Positions 25,676 to 37,329 of a stretch of DNA of 64,000 nucleotides are shown here, piece after piece. A program made the translations under genes and the position numbers. Positions within the stretch are counted from its first letter, which is position 1, and every line of letters begins with the position of its first letter. The stretch is from Butyrivibrio sp. NC2007 (lineage in GTDB: Bacteria; Bacillota; Clostridia; Lachnospirales; Lachnospiraceae). The DNA lies in the NCBI RefSeq assembly GCF_000421405.1, contig NZ_ATWY01000018.1, forward strand, positions 22,393-86,392. The letters are read 5' to 3'. The notes under the pieces are model-generated. The model saw only the letters and a list, made by a program, of their open reading frames with translations. It made no database searches and had not been told where the DNA came from.

Positions 25676-28600
25676 TTACTCCTCGATATCGGAATCATCC
25701 ATATCATCAGCATCATCAACAACCTTAGCGCCTTCAAGTCTGTCATCATCGAAATCTCTTCTTCTCTTCTTGAGAATGAGCTTCTCGGGATCCTTGAAGT
25801 TTGCATCAGTATTAAGTGCTGTGCTTCTGTATCTCTTCATTCCGGTTCCGGCAGGAATCAGCTTACCGATGATAACGTTCTCTTTAAGTCCGATAAGTGG
25901 ATCAACCTTACCCTTGATAGCTGCATCTGTAAGAACCTTGGTTGTCTCCTGGAAGGAAGCAGCTGAGAGGAATGAGTTGGTAGCAAGAGCTGCCTTGGTA
26001 ATTCCGAGGATTACCTGTTTTCCTTCAGCAGGCTTTTTGCCTTCTGAGATAAGAGCCTCGTTGCTGTCCTCGAAATCAAGAACATCTACAAGAGTTCCGG
26101 GAAGGAAATCTGTATCTCCGCTCTCATCGATTCTTACCTTCTTGAGCATCTGACGAACAATAACCTCGATGTGCTTGTCGCAGATATCAACACCCTGAAG
26201 ACGATATACTCTCTGAACTTCTCTGAGGAGATAATCCTGTACTGCACGGATTCCCTTGATCTTGAGAAGATCATGAGGATTTACTGAACCTTCTGTGAGT
26301 TCATCACCGGCCTCGATGTTTGTATCATCAAGAACCTTGATACGTGATCCGTAAGGGATGAGGTAAGCCTTTGACTCACCTGTCTCGTCGTTAGTTACGA
26401 CAACCTCACGCTTCTTCTTTGTATCTCTGATCTCAACATGTCCGTCAAGCTCTGAGATAATAGCAAGTCCCTTAGGTTTTCTTGCCTCGAAAAGCTCCTC
26501 TACACGGGGAAGACCCTGTGTGATATCACCACCGGCAACACCACCGGTGTGGAAGGTTCTCATTGTAAGCTGTGTACCGGGCTCACCGATTGACTGAGCA
26601 GCGATGATACCTACTGCCTCACCGACCTGAACAGCCTCACCTGTTGCCATGTTAGCGCCGTAGCACTTAGCACAGATACCGTTGTGTGAACGGCATGTAA
26701 GGATTGTTCTGATCTTAACTGCCTCTACCGGGCCGCCCTTACTGTTAACGCCAACTGAAAGGATCTTAGCTGCACGAGAAGGAGTGATCATGTGATTCTT
26801 CTTAACAATTACGTTTCCGTCCTTGTCCTTGATGGTCTCACATGCATATCTTCCTGTGATTCTGTCCTCAAGTGGCTCGATTGTTTCTTTTCCATCAACG
26901 AAGGCCTTAACTGTCATGCCGGGAATTACTTCCTTGCCTTCACAGCAATCAACCTCACGAATGATAAGTTCCTGTGATACGTCAACCATTCGACGTGTAA
27001 GGTATCCTGAATCGGCTGTACGAAGAGCTGTATCAGAAAGTCCCTTACGAGCACCGTGAGCTGACATGAAGTACTCCAGAACGTCAAGTCCTTCACGGAA
27101 GTTTGACTTGATAGGAAGTTCGATTGTACGTCCTGTTGTATCAGCCATAAGTCCACGCATACCTGCCAGCTGCTTGATCTGCTGGTTACTACCACGGGCA
27201 CCGGAGTCAGCCATCATGTAGATGTTGTTGTACTTATCAAGACCTGCAAGCAGCTCCTCTGTGAGCTTCTTATCTGTGTCCATCCATGTATTAACAACTT
27301 CGCTGTAACGCTCCTCGTCTGTAATAAGACCTCTGCGGTAGTTAGCTGCGATAGCATCAACTGTAGCCTGTGCTTCATCAAGAAGCTGCTGCTTCTGCTC
27401 AGGCACTGTCATATCAGCGATAGAAACTGTCATGGCAGCACGTGTTGAGTAGTGGTAACCTGTAGCCTTGATGTTATCAAGAACCTCAGCAGTAGCAAAT
27501 GTTCCGTGAGTATTGATCATCTTGGTAACAATCTGCTTAAGCTGTTTCTTACCAACCATGAAGTCAACTTCAAGCTTAAGGTAGTTCTCAGGTACACTTC
27601 TGTCTACGTATCCAAGATCCTGAGGAATGATCTCATTGAACAGGAATCTTCCAAGTGTAGACTCTACAAGACCGGATACAGTCTCGCCTTCGGCGTTAAC
27701 CTTCTCCATTCTGATCTTGATCTTAGTCTGAAGTGTGATATATCCGTTTTCGTAAGCAAGGATAGCTTCGTCAACACTCTTGAAGCACTTACCCTCACCA
27801 AGGGCTCCGGGTCTCTCCTGTGTAAGGTAGTAAATACCAAGTACCATATCCTGTGTAGGTACGTTTACTGGGCCACCGTCTGAAGGCTTAAGTAAGTTGT
27901 TAGGTGAGAGCATAAGGAATCTGCACTCAGCCTGAGCCTCTACTGACAATGGAAGGTGAACAGCCATCTGGTCACCGTCGAAGTCGGCGTTGAAAGGTGT
28001 ACATGCAAGAGGATGAAGCTTAATAGCCTTACCTTCTACAAGAATTGGCTCAAAGGCCTGAATACCAAGTCTGTGAAGTGTGGGAGCACGGTTAAGCATT
28101 ACAGGGTGCTCTTTGATAACATCCTCAAGAACATCCCAAACCTGCTCATCAAGACGCTCTACAAGCTTCTTTGCATTCTTGATATTCTGTGAAATTCCTC
28201 TGGATACAAGCTCCTTCATAACGAAAGGCTTGAACAGCTCGATAGCCATTTCCTTAGGAAGACCACACTGATAAATCTTAAGTTCAGGTCCTACAACGAT
28301 AACGGAACGTCCTGAATAGTCAACACGCTTACCAAGAAGGTTCTGACGGAAACGTCCGCTCTTACCTTTGAGCATGTCTGAAAGAGACTTAAGAGCTCTG
28401 TTTCCGGGTCCGGTAACAGGTCTTCCTCTTCTACCGTTATCGATAAGTGCATCAACAGCTTCCTGAAGCATTCTCTTCTCGTTACGAACGATGATGTCAG
28501 GAGCACCGAGATCAAGAAGTCTCTTAAGTCGGTTATTTCTGTTGATAATTCTTCTGTAAAGATCGTTAAGATCTGATGTAGCAAAACGTCCACCGTCAAG

Positions 28601-29416
28601 CTGTACCATAGGACGAAGATCCGGTGGGATTACAGGAATGCAATCCATGATCATCCATGCAGGGTCATTACCTGACTCTCTGAAAGCTTCTACAACTTCC
28701 AGTCTCTTGATGATTCTTGCTCTCTTCTGTCCGCTTGATGTATCAAGGCCTTCCTTGAGCTCTTTGTACTCAGCCTCAAGGTCGATAGCCTGAAGAAGTT
28801 CCTTAATTGACTCAGCACCCATTCCTGCACGGAACTTGCTGCCGAACTCTTCTCTTGCATCCTGGAACTCTTTCTCTGAGAGAACCTGCTTGTACTCCAG
28901 TGTTGTATCACCTGGATCAAGTACTATATAGGAAGCGAAGTAAAGAACCTTCTCAAGTACACGGGGTGAAAGGTCAAGGATAAGTCCCATTCTGCTGGGA
29001 ATTCCCTTGAAGTACCAAATGTGTGATACAGGAGCTGCGAGCTCGATGTATCCCATTCTCTCACGACGTACGCTGCTCTTTGTGATCTCAACACCACATC
29101 TGTCGCAGACAACGCCCTTATATCTAATCTTTTTATACTTACCGCAGTGGCACTCCCAATCCTTGGTTGGTCCAAAGATTCTTTCGCAGAACAGACCGTC
29201 CTTCTCAGGCTTAAGTGTTCTGTAGTTGATGGTCTCAGGCTTTGTTACCTCACCTCTGTTCTCCTCATCAACCTTGTGGGCCCAGCTCCTGATCTTCTCA
29301 GGAGATGCAAGGCCAATCTTGATTGAATCAAAGGTCATAGGCTGATAAGTCTGCTGCTGTGATGGTCTACCACTTGAAGCTTCATTTATTGCTTTATTCA
29401 TAGTTGAATCAGACAT
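25676..29416 (-). CDS. rpoC: RNA polymerase subunit beta'
   Basis: 1246 residues. The N-terminal zinc ribbon begins [20 protein letters not shown] near residue 70; the catalytic Mg site is [12 protein letters not shown]; the trigger-loop region with [21 protein letters not shown] is near 935. The C-terminal tail is acidic ([13 protein letters not shown]). It lies 47 bases after rpoB and shares its transcript. No lineage-specific large insertion is obvious, since the length is close to other Firmicutes. Confidence 0.99.
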   Translation of the reverse strand: MSDSTMNKAINEASSGRPSQQQTYQPMTFDSIKIGLASPEKIRSWAHKVDEENRGEVTKPETINYRTLKPEKDGLFCERIFGPTKDWECHCGKYKKIRYKGVVCDRCGVEITKSSVRRERMGYIELAAPVSHIWYFKGIPSRMGLILDLSPRVLEKVLYFASYIVLDPGDTTLEYKQVLSEKEFQDAREEFGSKFRAGMGAESIKELLQAIDLEAEYKELKEGLDTSSGQKRARIIKRLEVVEAFRESGNDPAWMIMDCIPVIPPDLRPMVQLDGGRFATSDLNDLYRRIINRNNRLKRLLDLGAPDIIVRNEKRMLQEAVDALIDNGRRGRPVTGPGNRALKSLSDMLKGKSGRFRQNLLGKRVDYSGRSVIVVGPELKIYQCGLPKEMAIELFKPFVMKELVSRGISQNIKNAKKLVERLDEQVWDVLEDVIKEHPVMLNRAPTLHRLGIQAFEPILVEGKAIKLHPLACTPFNADFDGDQMAVHLPLSVEAQAECRFLMLSPNNLLKPSDGGPVNVPTQDMVLGIYYLTQERPGALGEGKCFKSVDEAILAYENGYITLQTKIKIRMEKVNAEGETVSGLVESTLGRFLFNEIIPQDLGYVDRSVPENYLKLEVDFMVGKKQLKQIVTKMINTHGTFATAEVLDNIKATGYHYSTRAAMTVSIADMTVPEQKQQLLDEAQATVDAIAANYRRGLITDEERYSEVVNTWMDTDKKLTEELLAGLDKYNNIYMMADSGARGSNQQIKQLAGMRGLMADTTGRTIELPIKSNFREGLDVLEYFMSAHGARKGLSDTALRTADSGYLTRRMVDVSQELIIREVDCCEGKEVIPGMTVKAFVDGKETIEPLEDRITGRYACETIKDKDGNVIVKKNHMITPSRAAKILSVGVNSKGGPVEAVKIRTILTCRSHNGICAKCYGANMATGEAVQVGEAVGIIAAQSIGEPGTQLTMRTFHTGGVAGGDITQGLPRVEELFEARKPKGLAIISELDGHVEIRDTKKKREVVVTNDETGESKAYLIPYGSRIKVLDDTNIEAGDELTEGSVNPHDLLKIKGIRAVQDYLLREVQRVYRLQGVDICDKHIEVIVRQMLKKVRIDESGDTDFLPGTLVDVLDFEDSNEALISEGKKPAEGKQVILGITKAALATNSFLSAASFQETTKVLTDAAIKGKVDPLIGLKENVIIGKLIPAGTGMKRYRSTALNTDANFKDPEKLILKKRRRDFDDDRLEGAKVVDDADDMDDSDIEE

Positions 29417-29463
29417 TCGTTAACCTCTTTTCTGTAAGTAGTCGTTAATTATCGGTTAATCAA

Positions 29464-32400
29464 TTACTCGTCAAAAGACTCTTCAGCGTCCTCAAATGAC
29501 TCATCAGAATCAAAATCATCTACCTGCTCATCTTCGAGTTCGCCTTCATCGTTGAAACTCTGTTTTGTAAAGCCGTTAGCTTCAAATGACTCCTGCTTGT
29601 AATCGCGTCCTGATGTATCGCCTTCAATCTCGTAGCGGTAATCAGAATCTGTGTAATCAACGCTCTCCATGATCTCTACCTCAGTATTGTCCTCGCGAAG
29701 AACCTTGATATCCAGACCAAGTGACTGGAGCTCTTTCAAAAGAACCTTGAATGACTCAGGCACGCCTGGCTCAGGGATGTTGTCTCCCTTGATGATTGCT
29801 TCGTAAGTCTTAACACGACCGATAACATCGTCAGACTTAACTGTAAGGATTTCCTGAAGTGTATAAGCTGCACCGTAAGCCTCAAGTGCCCAAACTTCCA
29901 TCTCTCCGAAACGCTGTCCACCGAACTGAGCTTTTCCACCCAGAGGCTGCTGTGTTACCAGTGAGTAAGGACCTGTTGAACGAGCGTGGATCTTATCGTC
30001 AACGAGGTGGTGGAGCTTAAGGTAATGCATGTGTCCGATTGTTGTAGGGCTGTCAAACTTCTGTCCGGTTCTACCGTCGCGAAGCTGTACCTTTCCGTCT
30101 GATCTGATCGGAACGCCCTTCCAAAGCTCTCTGTGATCTCTGTTATCTGACAGATACTGCATGATCTCAGGATCTACAAGATCTTTGTATTTAGCTTCGA
30201 ACTCTTCCCATGTGCTGTTAACGTAATCGTTAGCAAGCTCAAGAGTATCCTGAATATCTATCTCGTTTGCACCGTCGAAAATAGGTGTTGCGATGTTAAA
30301 TCCAAGTGCCTTGGCAGCAAGTGAAAGGTGAATCTCCAGGACCTGTCCGATATTCATACGGGAAGGAACGCCCAGAGGATTAAGCACGATATCAAGTGGT
30401 CTGCCGTTAGGAAGATATGGCATATCCTCTATAGGAAGAACTCTTGAAACGACACCCTTGTTACCGTGACGACCAGCCATCTTATCACCTACAGAGATCT
30501 TTCTCTTCTGTGCGATATAAATTCTGACTGCCTGGTTTACACCGGGTGAAAGCTCATCACCGTTCTCTCTTGTGAATACCTTGGCATCAACTACGATACC
30601 GTACTCACCGTGAGGAACCTTAAGGGATGTATCCCTTACTTCTCTTGCCTTCTCACCGAAGATAGCACGAAGGAGTCTCTCCTCAGCTGTAAGCTCTGTC
30701 TCTCCCTTAGGAGTAACCTTACCAACAAGGATATCACCGGCACGAACCTCAGCACCGATACGAATGATACCACGATCATCAAGATCCTTAAGGGCATCAT
30801 CACCTACACCGGGAACGTCACGTGTGATCTCTTCAGGTCCGAGCTTAGTCTCACGGGCCTCTGCCTCGTACTCTTCAATATGTACAGATGTAAATACATC
30901 GTCTCTTACAAGTCTCTCTGAAAGAAGAACAGCATCCTCGTAGTTGTAACCTTCCCAAGTCATGAATCCGATGAGAGGGTTCTTACCAAGACCAAGTTCT
31001 CCCTGTGATGTTGAAGGACCATCAGCGATAACCTGACCTGCCTCAACATGGTCGCCCTTGAAGACGATAGGTCTCTGGTTGTAGCAGTTACTCTGGTTTG
31101 ATCTCTGGAACTTAATGAGGTGGAACTCTTCCTTCTCACCGTCATCGTAGGTCATCTGGATGAGCTTACTGTCTACGAAATCAACAGTTCCGGCCTTTCT
31201 TGCAACAACGCAAACGCCTGAGTCAACTGCTGCCTTTCTCTCCATACCTGTTCCAACCGCAGGAGCCTCTGTTGTTAAAAGAGGTACTGCCTGACGCTGC
31301 ATGTTTGATCCCATCAGCGCACGGTTAGCATCGTCGTTCTCAAGGAACGGGATAAGTGCTGTAGCAACTGAGAATACCATACGAGGTGATACGTCCATGT
31401 ACTCGAACATTGTCTTAGGATACTCAGAAGTCTCATCCTTATATCTTCCTGATACAGTCTTCTTCTTGAAGTGTCCTTCCTCATCAAGAGGAGTGTTCGC
31501 CTGAGCTACATGGTAGTTATCCTCTTCGTCAGCAGTAAGGTACTCAACCTCATCTGTTACTCTTGGATTCTCAGGATCTGACATATCTACCTTACGATAA
31601 GGTGCCTCAACAAATCCGTAGTCATTAACTCTTGCATAGCTTGCAAGTGAGTTGATAAGACCGATGTTAGGACCTTCAGGTGTCTCGATAGGGCACATAC
31701 GTCCATAGTGTGTATAGTGAACGTCTCGAACCTCGAATCCGGCTCTGTCTCTTGAAAGACCGCCAGGTCCCAAAGCTGAAAGACGTCTCTTGTGAGTCAG
31801 CTCACCAAGAGGGTTGTTCTGATCCATGAACTGAGACAGCTGTGATGAACCAAAGAACTCTTTTACAGCAGCCTGTACAGGCTTGATGTTGATAAGAGTC
31901 TGAGGTGAGATCTCCTCAGTGTCATGTGTTGTCATTCTCTCACGAACAACTCTCTCAAGTCTTGAAAGACCGATACGATACTGATTCTGTAAAAGCTCAC
32001 CTACGCAGCGGATACGTCTGTTGCCCAGGTGGTCGATGTCATCATCGTTACCGATTCCGTACTCAAGATGAATATTATAGTTAATGGAAGCAATGATATC
32101 TTCCTTAGTGATGTGCTTAGGAATAAGCTCGTGTACACGCTTCTTGATGGTCTCAGCAAGGCCCTCAGGATCGTTCTTAACTGTGTACTCCTCAAGGATT
32201 TCCTTAAGAACAGGATAGTAAACGTTCTCAGTAATTCCGAGCTGCTCAGGATCACACTCGATAAAGTGTGTGATGTCTACCATCATATTAGAAAGAACCT
32301 TAACGTTTCTCTCCTCTTCCTGAAGGATTACATAAGGAATAGCCGCATCCTGGATCTCAGTTGCAAGGGCACGGTCAACCTTTGTGCCTGCAGCAGCGAT

Positions 32401-33333
32401 CATCTCGCCTGTTGTCTCATCAACAACGTCCTCAGCGAGAACATGTCCGTTGATACGGTTCTTGAAGTGAAGCTTCTTATTGAATTTATATCTTCCTACC
32501 TTAGCAAGGTCATATCTTCTAGGGTCGAAGAACATTGCTGTGATAAGGCTCTCAGCGCTCTCTACTGAAAGAGGCTCGCCGGGACGGATTTTTCTGTACA
32601 GCTCAAGAAGACCACTCTGGTAATCGGTTGAAGAATCCTTGGAGAAACTTCCCTGGATCTTGGGCTCATCGCCAAAGAGTTCAAGAATCTCCTCGTTTGT
32701 ACCAATTCCAAGTGCTCTGATAAGAACGGTTACAGGAACCTTTCTTGTTCTGTCTACTCTTGCGTAGAAGACATCGTTAGGATCGGTCTCATACTCAAGC
32801 CATGCACCTCTGTTAGGAATAACTGTGCAAGCCATGAGCTCTTTTCCGATCTTATCGTATGTAATATCGTAATAGATACCGGGTGAACGTACGAGCTGGC
32901 TGACAATAACACGCTCAGCACCGTTGATAACGAAAGTTCCGGTAGCTGTCATGAGAGGCAGGTCACCCATGAAAATCTCATGCTCTGTGATCTCGTCCTT
33001 CTCCTTGTTGTGAAGACGAACTTTAACCTTCAATGGAGCTGCGAATGTAGCGTCTCGCTCTTTACACTTCTCGATAGTGTTCTTGTTCTTATCGATTTCA
33101 TCCTCGCAAAGCTTAAAATCGACAAATTCCAGACTGAGCTTCCCACTGTAGTCCTCAATAGGAGAAATATCGTCGAAGACTTCCTTTAAGCCTTCGTCGA
33201 GGAACCACTGATAAGAGTTCTTCTGAACTTCGATCAGGTTAGGCATCTCCAGGACTTCCTTCTGGCGCTGGAAACTCATTCGTAAGTTTTTACCAGAGCC
33301 GGTAGGATGTAATCTGTTTTTTTCCATTGACAT
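29464..33333 (-). CDS. rpoB: RNA polymerase subunit beta
   Basis: 1289 residues. The rifampicin-pocket region ([17 protein letters not shown], then [12 protein letters not shown]) has wild-type residues Q, D, H and S at the usual resistance positions. [23 protein letters not shown] and the C-terminal clamp [20 protein letters not shown] are conserved. The C-terminus has an acidic tail of some 50 residues rich in Asp, Glu and Phe. Two ATGs (33333 and 33327) are possible; GGGGTG is at better spacing for the second. A consensus promoter stands upstream at 33437-33465. Confidence 0.99.
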   Translation of the reverse strand: MSMEKNRLHPTGSGKNLRMSFQRQKEVLEMPNLIEVQKNSYQWFLDEGLKEVFDDISPIEDYSGKLSLEFVDFKLCEDEIDKNKNTIEKCKERDATFAAPLKVKVRLHNKEKDEITEHEIFMGDLPLMTATGTFVINGAERVIVSQLVRSPGIYYDITYDKIGKELMACTVIPNRGAWLEYETDPNDVFYARVDRTRKVPVTVLIRALGIGTNEEILELFGDEPKIQGSFSKDSSTDYQSGLLELYRKIRPGEPLSVESAESLITAMFFDPRRYDLAKVGRYKFNKKLHFKNRINGHVLAEDVVDETTGEMIAAAGTKVDRALATEIQDAAIPYVILQEEERNVKVLSNMMVDITHFIECDPEQLGITENVYYPVLKEILEEYTVKNDPEGLAETIKKRVHELIPKHITKEDIIASINYNIHLEYGIGNDDDIDHLGNRRIRCVGELLQNQYRIGLSRLERVVRERMTTHDTEEISPQTLINIKPVQAAVKEFFGSSQLSQFMDQNNPLGELTHKRRLSALGPGGLSRDRAGFEVRDVHYTHYGRMCPIETPEGPNIGLINSLASYARVNDYGFVEAPYRKVDMSDPENPRVTDEVEYLTADEEDNYHVAQANTPLDEEGHFKKKTVSGRYKDETSEYPKTMFEYMDVSPRMVFSVATALIPFLENDDANRALMGSNMQRQAVPLLTTEAPAVGTGMERKAAVDSGVCVVARKAGTVDFVDSKLIQMTYDDGEKEEFHLIKFQRSNQSNCYNQRPIVFKGDHVEAGQVIADGPSTSQGELGLGKNPLIGFMTWEGYNYEDAVLLSERLVRDDVFTSVHIEEYEAEARETKLGPEEITRDVPGVGDDALKDLDDRGIIRIGAEVRAGDILVGKVTPKGETELTAEERLLRAIFGEKAREVRDTSLKVPHGEYGIVVDAKVFTRENGDELSPGVNQAVRIYIAQKRKISVGDKMAGRHGNKGVVSRVLPIEDMPYLPNGRPLDIVLNPLGVPSRMNIGQVLEIHLSLAAKALGFNIATPIFDGANEIDIQDTLELANDYVNSTWEEFEAKYKDLVDPEIMQYLSDNRDHRELWKGVPIRSDGKVQLRDGRTGQKFDSPTTIGHMHYLKLHHLVDDKIHARSTGPYSLVTQQPLGGKAQFGGQRFGEMEVWALEAYGAAYTLQEILTVKSDDVIGRVKTYEAIIKGDNIPEPGVPESFKVLLKELQSLGLDIKVLREDNTEVEIMESVDYTDSDYRYEIEGDTSGRDYKQESFEANGFTKQSFNDEGELEDEQVDDFDSDESFEDAEESFDE

Positions 33334-33436
33334 TCACCCCGTTCTTTAATATTTTAAGTGATTAAATGAGTCACCTTAATAAGCGCACTAAAAAAATGCG
33401 CAAAAAGACCCACTTCACCACAATAGTGCATTGTCC

Positions 33437-33465
33437 ATTATACGTCTAGCAGAATATGATGTCAA
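33437..33465 (-). promoter_or_regulatory. Consensus promoter of rpoBC
   Basis: TTGACA (33460-33465), 17 bases, TATAAT (33437-33442) on the minus strand, placed just after the rplL terminator. The 100-base leader contains a small hairpin GCGCA/TGCGC. Confidence 0.9.
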
Positions 33466-33479
33466 GAACTTTTTGCAAC

Positions 33480-33509
33480 AAAAAAGGGACGGATTAAAAA
33501 TCCGTCCCT
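33480..33509 (-). terminator. Terminator of rplJL
   Basis: AGGGACGGAT and ATCCGTCCCT form a 10-bp perfect stem with a five-base loop, followed by TTTTTTG on the minus strand. It sits between rplL and the rpoB promoter. Confidence 0.92.
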
Positions 33510-33534
33510 GATACATCTTAGAATATAGCTTAAA

Positions 33535-33912
33535 TTACTTAAGAGTAACCTTTGCACCCTCAGCCTCAAGCTTAGCCTTGATGTCATCAGCCTCTGCCTT
33601 AGAAGCGTTCTCCTTAACCATCTTAGGAGCTCCATCAACGAGATCCTTTGCTTCCTTAAGTCCAAGACCTGTAAGCTCACGAACAACCTTGATAACCTTA
33701 ACCTTGTTAGGACCAACCTCTGTAAGCTCTACGTTGAACTCTGTCTTCTCCTCACCAGCTGCTGCTGCGCCAGCTCCTGCTGCTGCAACTACAACGCCTG
33801 CTGCTGCAGATACGCCAAACTCTTCCTCGCAAGCCTTTACAAGATCGTTAAGCTCGAGAACTGTAAGCTCTTTGATAGCATCGATAAATTCTGCTGTTGT
33901 TAACTTTGCCAT
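33535..33912 (-). CDS. rplL: 50S ribosomal protein L7/L12
   Basis: 125 residues. The N-terminal dimerisation domain ([20 protein letters not shown]), an Ala/Gly/Val-rich hinge (about 38-57) and the C-terminal factor-binding domain with [16 protein letters not shown] are complete. It forms the ribosomal stalk with L10. The ATG at 33912 has GGAGGA seven bases upstream and gives the standard N-terminus; an in-frame ATG at 33945 adds 11 non-conserved residues and is rejected. Confidence 0.99.
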   Translation of the reverse strand: MAKLTTAEFIDAIKELTVLELNDLVKACEEEFGVSAAAGVVVAAAGAGAAAAGEEKTEFNVELTEVGPNKVKVIKVVRELTGLGLKEAKDLVDGAPKMVKENASKAEADDIKAKLEAEGAKVTLK

Positions 33913-33976
33913 TATATTTTCCTCCATATAATTTGTAATTTTCAATAAATAATTTCAGTTTACTGCAACGAGTATA

Positions 33977-34585
33977 TTACTCTGCTGCAGGTGCTTCTGC
34001 TGCTTCAGCTGCTGGAGCCTCTGCTGCAGGTGCCTCTGCTGTCTCAGCAGGAGCTGCCTCTTCTGCAGGAGCAGGTGCTGCTTCCTCTGCAGGAGCTGCC
34101 TCGCCACCTTTCTCTGCGATCTGATTGATAACGCGAGCGAAGTTTGCGATAGGTGACTGCATAGAACCAAGCAATCTTGAAAGAAGAACTTCCTTTGAAG
34201 GGATTGCTGCGATCTCAGACATAGCTGCTGCATCGTAGAACCTTCCTTCGATTACACCACCCTTAATCTCAAGAGCCTTTGCCTTCTTAGCAAACTCATA
34301 GAGTACACGAGCAGGTGCTGCAGGATCTGACTCAGATACAGCCATTGCTGAAGGTCCGTTAAGAAGATCCTTGAGCTGCTCGAAATCAGTTCCCTGGAAA
34401 GCGAAGTTCATCATTGTGTTCTTGTACACCTTGTATGTTACGCCTTCTTCACGAAGCTTCTTACGAAGTTCTGTGTCCTGCGCAACAGTAAGTCCGCGGT
34501 GATCTACAAGTACGACTGCCTGAGCGTCTTTGATCTTCTCAGAGATCTCATTTACTACAGGCTGCTTCAATTCAACCTTTGCCAT
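33977..34585 (-). CDS. rplJ: 50S ribosomal protein L10 with Ala/Pro/Glu-rich tail
   Basis: 202 residues. The first 165 or so are ordinary L10 (VDHRGLTVAQDTELRKKLRE, NGPSAMAVSESD, LLGSMQSPIANFARVINQI). The remaining 36 residues are a low-complexity tail of PAEEAAPAE and APAAEA units that normal L10 proteins (about 165-175 residues) lack. L10 binds 23S rRNA and carries the L7/L12 dimers, and usually represses its own synthesis through the leader, which is present upstream. AGGAGGT precedes the ATG. Confidence 0.98.
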   Translation of the reverse strand: MAKVELKQPVVNEISEKIKDAQAVVLVDHRGLTVAQDTELRKKLREEGVTYKVYKNTMMNFAFQGTDFEQLKDLLNGPSAMAVSESDPAAPARVLYEFAKKAKALEIKGGVIEGRFYDAAAMSEIAAIPSKEVLLSRLLGSMQSPIANFARVINQIAEKGGEAAPAEEAAPAPAEEAAPAETAEAPAAEAPAAEAAEAPAAE

Positions 34586-34611
34586 TTTTTTACCTCCTTA
34601 TAGAATTTACC

Positions 34612-34750
34612 GCCGAAAAAAAACCTCTCGAAGACATCGAGAGGCAAAAAGTCTGAATTAAACTTTTCCTCGGCAGGCGTTTACACTTTACGTTCCACAT
34701 AATATTCATGCGGAACACCTGCTGTCTTCGGCATGGCGTCTTTTTGACGA
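34612..34750 (-). ncRNA. Ribosomal protein L10 leader
   Basis: The minus-strand leader carries conserved parts of the L10(L12)4-binding leader: GACGCCATGCCGAAGACAGC near the 5' end, AACGCCTGCCGAGG further on, and a final hairpin CCTCTCGA/TCGAGAGG followed by eight T (34616-34645). That hairpin works as a terminator in the class. L10 excess would favour termination before rplJ. Confidence 0.85.
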
Positions 34751-34758
34751 CCTTGAAT

Positions 34759-34787
34759 AAAATATCATAAAAGAACAATAATGTCAA
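34759..34787 (-). promoter_or_regulatory. rplJL promoter
   Basis: TTGACA (34782-34787), 17 bases, TATTTT (34759-34764) on the minus strand, just upstream of the L10 leader and downstream of the CapA-family stop codon. Confidence 0.8.
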
Positions 34788-34801
34788 GCATTTTATCGTA
34801 T

Positions 34802-36082
34802 TTATTTGGGACTGATATAACCATTGTAATCTATATGTATTCCGGGTGACATGGCAGCCATCTCATTTATGATCCTGTCATGCTCTGAGCCTGTAGCTTC
34901 AGTAACCGTACATCCGCTCTGCAGCGCAGGAACAAACTGCAGGTTAACTGCTCCGTCTTTATGCAGTGTTGTGATTATCATACAGGAATCAAGCGTCTTG
35001 GAGTTAAAGATGTAATTGCCCATACTGTAAACAACAGGAACTCCGTCAACATAATCAATCTTCTGAAGCACATGCGGATGTGAGCCGATTATCAGGTTAG
35101 CTCCGGCATCGGCAATTTCTTTTGCCTGATCCCTCTGGAGATAATCAATCTCACTTGTACTCTCGGTCCCCCAGTGAATGAATACTATAACGTAGGCACT
35201 CTTTTCTCTCGCCTCACGTATCCTCTCCAGTAAAAGAGCATCGTTCATGCATCTGAAGACTCCGGCAGAATCCTCAGTTGCAGGTCTTGTGTCCGGATAG
35301 TCGTTTCTCTCGATCTGAGTGGCACTTATGATAGCAATCTTCATTCCGTTACTTGTTATATAGTAAACCGGGTGAGACGCCTCATCAATGTTGTTGCCCG
35401 CTCCCGAATATGCAATTCCCGCATTTGACAAGGTAGCCATGGTATCAAGAAAAGCCTGCTCGCCATAGTCATATGCATGGTTATTGGCCAGTCCCACAAT
35501 ATCAACGCCCATTGTTCCGAGTATTGCAGATGTCTCCGGAGCAGCTCTGAAGGTATAAGTCTTGCCCTCAGTAGGTGATCCGCCATTAGAATACGGGAAT
35601 TCGTTGTTGACCATCATGATGTCAACGCTGCGCATCTTCTCAAGAAGGCTCTGTCCAACAACTCCTTCAGCCGTATTACCGGCTCTCCTGAAAGCATCAC
35701 CCACAGCATAGTTAGGATCAAAAAGAATATCTCCGGCAAAGCCGATGGTTACTGTTTCCGGATTCGCCGTACCTATAACATGTGTGTAGTCTTCATCCCC
35801 TTCATATATGATCGCAGCTCTCTTGGCAGATTCCTCATCTGTGATTGCAGCATTCTCAGCTCTTCCTGCCTCAGGGATAGCTTCCCACTTGGTTGCAAAA
35901 AGACCTTTCTGATACTTTTCATTTGAGTATTTGAAATTACCAAAGATCAAAAGCGCAGGTATTCCGACTACCAGGATCGTAGAAAAAGTCAATAAGAAAG
36001 CCACTGTCTGTGGCTTTTTAAGAAAATCTTTTATATTTATCTTGTCAGTCCAGCTGTCCTGATCATAAAACCCTTTTCTCAT
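34802..36082 (-). CDS. CapA-family (PgsA-like) membrane-anchored metallophosphatase-like protein
   Basis: 426 residues: a short cytoplasmic start, one transmembrane helix (about 23-46) and a large extracytoplasmic domain. Metallophosphatase-like motifs are in order: GFAGDILFD, NNEFPYSNGG, GLANNHAYDYG, FIHWGTE and GSHPHVLQ. Family members are linked to poly-gamma-glutamate or other capsule synthesis; the true reaction is unsettled, and no pgsBC genes are here. The ATG at 36082 has no ribosome site and is six bases after TATAAT, so it may be leaderless; the in-frame start at 36169 lies upstream of the promoter and is rejected. It splits the rplKA and rplJL units. Confidence 0.85.
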   Translation of the reverse strand: MRKGFYDQDSWTDKINIKDFLKKPQTVAFLLTFSTILVVGIPALLIFGNFKYSNEKYQKGLFATKWEAIPEAGRAENAAITDEESAKRAAIIYEGDEDYTHVIGTANPETVTIGFAGDILFDPNYAVGDAFRRAGNTAEGVVGQSLLEKMRSVDIMMVNNEFPYSNGGSPTEGKTYTFRAAPETSAILGTMGVDIVGLANNHAYDYGEQAFLDTMATLSNAGIAYSGAGNNIDEASHPVYYITSNGMKIAIISATQIERNDYPDTRPATEDSAGVFRCMNDALLLERIREAREKSAYVIVFIHWGTESTSEIDYLQRDQAKEIADAGANLIIGSHPHVLQKIDYVDGVPVVYSMGNYIFNSKTLDSCMIITTLHKDGAVNLQFVPALQSGCTVTEATGSEHDRIINEMAAMSPGIHIDYNGYISPK

Positions 36083-36088
36083 AAGAGC

Positions 36089-36117
36089 ATTATACCACAA
36101 CATATTGTGGTATTCAA
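36089..36117 (-). promoter_or_regulatory. CapA-family gene promoter with palindromic operator
   Basis: TTGAAT (36112-36117), 17 bases, TATAAT (36089-36094). The spacer and the flanking bases form the palindrome ATACCACAA/TTGTGGTAT with a four-base centre, so a dimeric repressor could sit exactly between the two hexamers. Confidence 0.75.
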
Positions 36118-36130
36118 AGTCTATGCACAC

Positions 36131-36161
36131 AAAAAAGCGGACCACCGAATCGGTAGTCCGC
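36131..36161 (-). terminator. Terminator of the rplKA unit
   Basis: GCGGACTACCGA and TCGGTGGTCCGC pair with one mismatch, followed by TTTTTTG on the minus strand, 30 bases after the rplA stop. Confidence 0.92.
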
Positions 36162-36190
36162 CATTTCACATGTTTTATGCTGCGAAAGGA

Positions 36191-36880
36191 TTAATATCTG
36201 TTTGATACAACCTTTACGCCAGGGCCCATTGTTGTTGCAAGAGTAATGCTCTTGAGGTACTGACCCTTAACAGATGAAGGTCTAGCCTTTGTGATAGCAT
36301 CCATAAGAGCGTTGAAGTTCTGCTCAAGCTGCTCCTCTGTGAAAGATGCCTTTCCTACAGGAACGTGGATGATGTTAGCCTTGTCAAGTCTGTACTCAAT
36401 CTTACCAGCCTTGATATCAGCGATAGCCTTAGCTACGTCCATTGTAACTGTACCAGCCTTAGGGTTAGGCATAAGACCCTTAGGTCCAAGTACCTTACCA
36501 AGACGTCCTACAACGCCCATCATGTCAGGTGTTGCAACTACAACGTCGAAATCAAGCCATCCTTCGTTCTGGATCTTAGGAATAAGCTCCTCGCCACCAA
36601 CGTGGTCTGCACCAGCAGCCTGTGCCTCGTCAAGCTTTGTTCCCTTAGCGAAAACAAGAACCTTTACTTCCTTACCTGTTCCGTTAGGAAGAACTACAGC
36701 TCCTCTGATCTGCTGATCAGCGTGACGTGAATCACAACCTGTTCTGATGTGAGCTTCTACTGTCTCATCAAACTTTGCAGTAGCTGTCTTCTTAACAAGA
36801 GAGATAGCTTCTGCAGCTTCATACTGCTGAGTCTTGTCAACAAGCTTAGCAGCTTCTACGTATTTCTTTCCGTGTTTCAT
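36191..36880 (-). CDS. rplA: 50S ribosomal protein L1
   Basis: 229 residues, full length. Conserved blocks [49 protein letters not shown] and [21 protein letters not shown]1 builds the flexible stalk at the E site and represses the L11-L1 mRNA when in excess. It follows rplK by 13 bases. Confidence 0.99.
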   Translation of the reverse strand: MKHGKKYVEAAKLVDKTQQYEAAEAISLVKKTATAKFDETVEAHIRTGCDSRHADQQIRGAVVLPNGTGKEVKVLVFAKGTKLDEAQAAGADHVGGEELIPKIQNEGWLDFDVVVATPDMMGVVGRLGKVLGPKGLMPNPKAGTVTMDVAKAIADIKAGKIEYRLDKANIIHVPVGKASFTEEQLEQNFNALMDAITKARPSSVKGQYLKSITLATTMGPGVKVVSNRY

Positions 36881-36893
36881 CTCTCATCCTCCA

Positions 36894-37319
36894 TCAGTCT
36901 TCTACTACGATTCCCATGCTGCGAGCTGTTCCAGCGATCATGCTCATAGCGCCCTCAATGTCAACTGCATTAAGGTCAGGCATCTTGGTCTCTGCAATCT
37001 TTCTAACATCTTCCTTAGAAACGGTCGCAACCTTTGTCTTGTTAGGAACTCCTGATCCCTTCTGGATCTTAGCTGCCTTCTTAAGAAGAACTGCTGCAGG
37101 TGGAGTCTTTGTGATGAATGTGAAACTTCTGTCTGCATAAACTGTGATAACAACAGGGATGATAACGTCACCCTTATCTGCTGTCTGTGCGTTGAACTGC
37201 TTTGTGAATTCAACGATGTTTACACCATGCTGACCAAGAGCTGGTCCAACTGGTGGTGCTGGTGTTGCTTTACCAGCCTGGATCTGTAACTTAATATATC
37301 CTTCGACTTTCTTTGCCAT
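36894..37319 (-). CDS. rplK: 50S ribosomal protein L11
   Basis: 141 residues. It opens [20 protein letters not shown] with the flexible [16 protein letters not shown] loop and ends in the RNA-binding domain with [17 protein letters not shown] sequence [13 protein letters not shown]. It is part of the GTPase centre and binds thiostrepton-type drugs. The ATG at 37319 follows AGGAGGTG; the in-frame start at 37385 would extend into the leader and is rejected. Confidence 0.99.
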   Translation of the reverse strand: MAKKVEGYIKLQIQAGKATPAPPVGPALGQHGVNIVEFTKQFNAQTADKGDVIIPVVITVYADRSFTFITKTPPAAVLLKKAAKIQKGSGVPNKTKVATVSKEDVRKIAETKMPDLNAVDIEGAMSMIAGTARSMGIVVED

Positions 37320-37329
37320 TCTGGCACCT

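Noticed and set aside
34802..36082. Poly-gamma-glutamate synthesis operon
   Set aside because: Only the CapA-like component is present; no pgsB or pgsC partner is adjacent.
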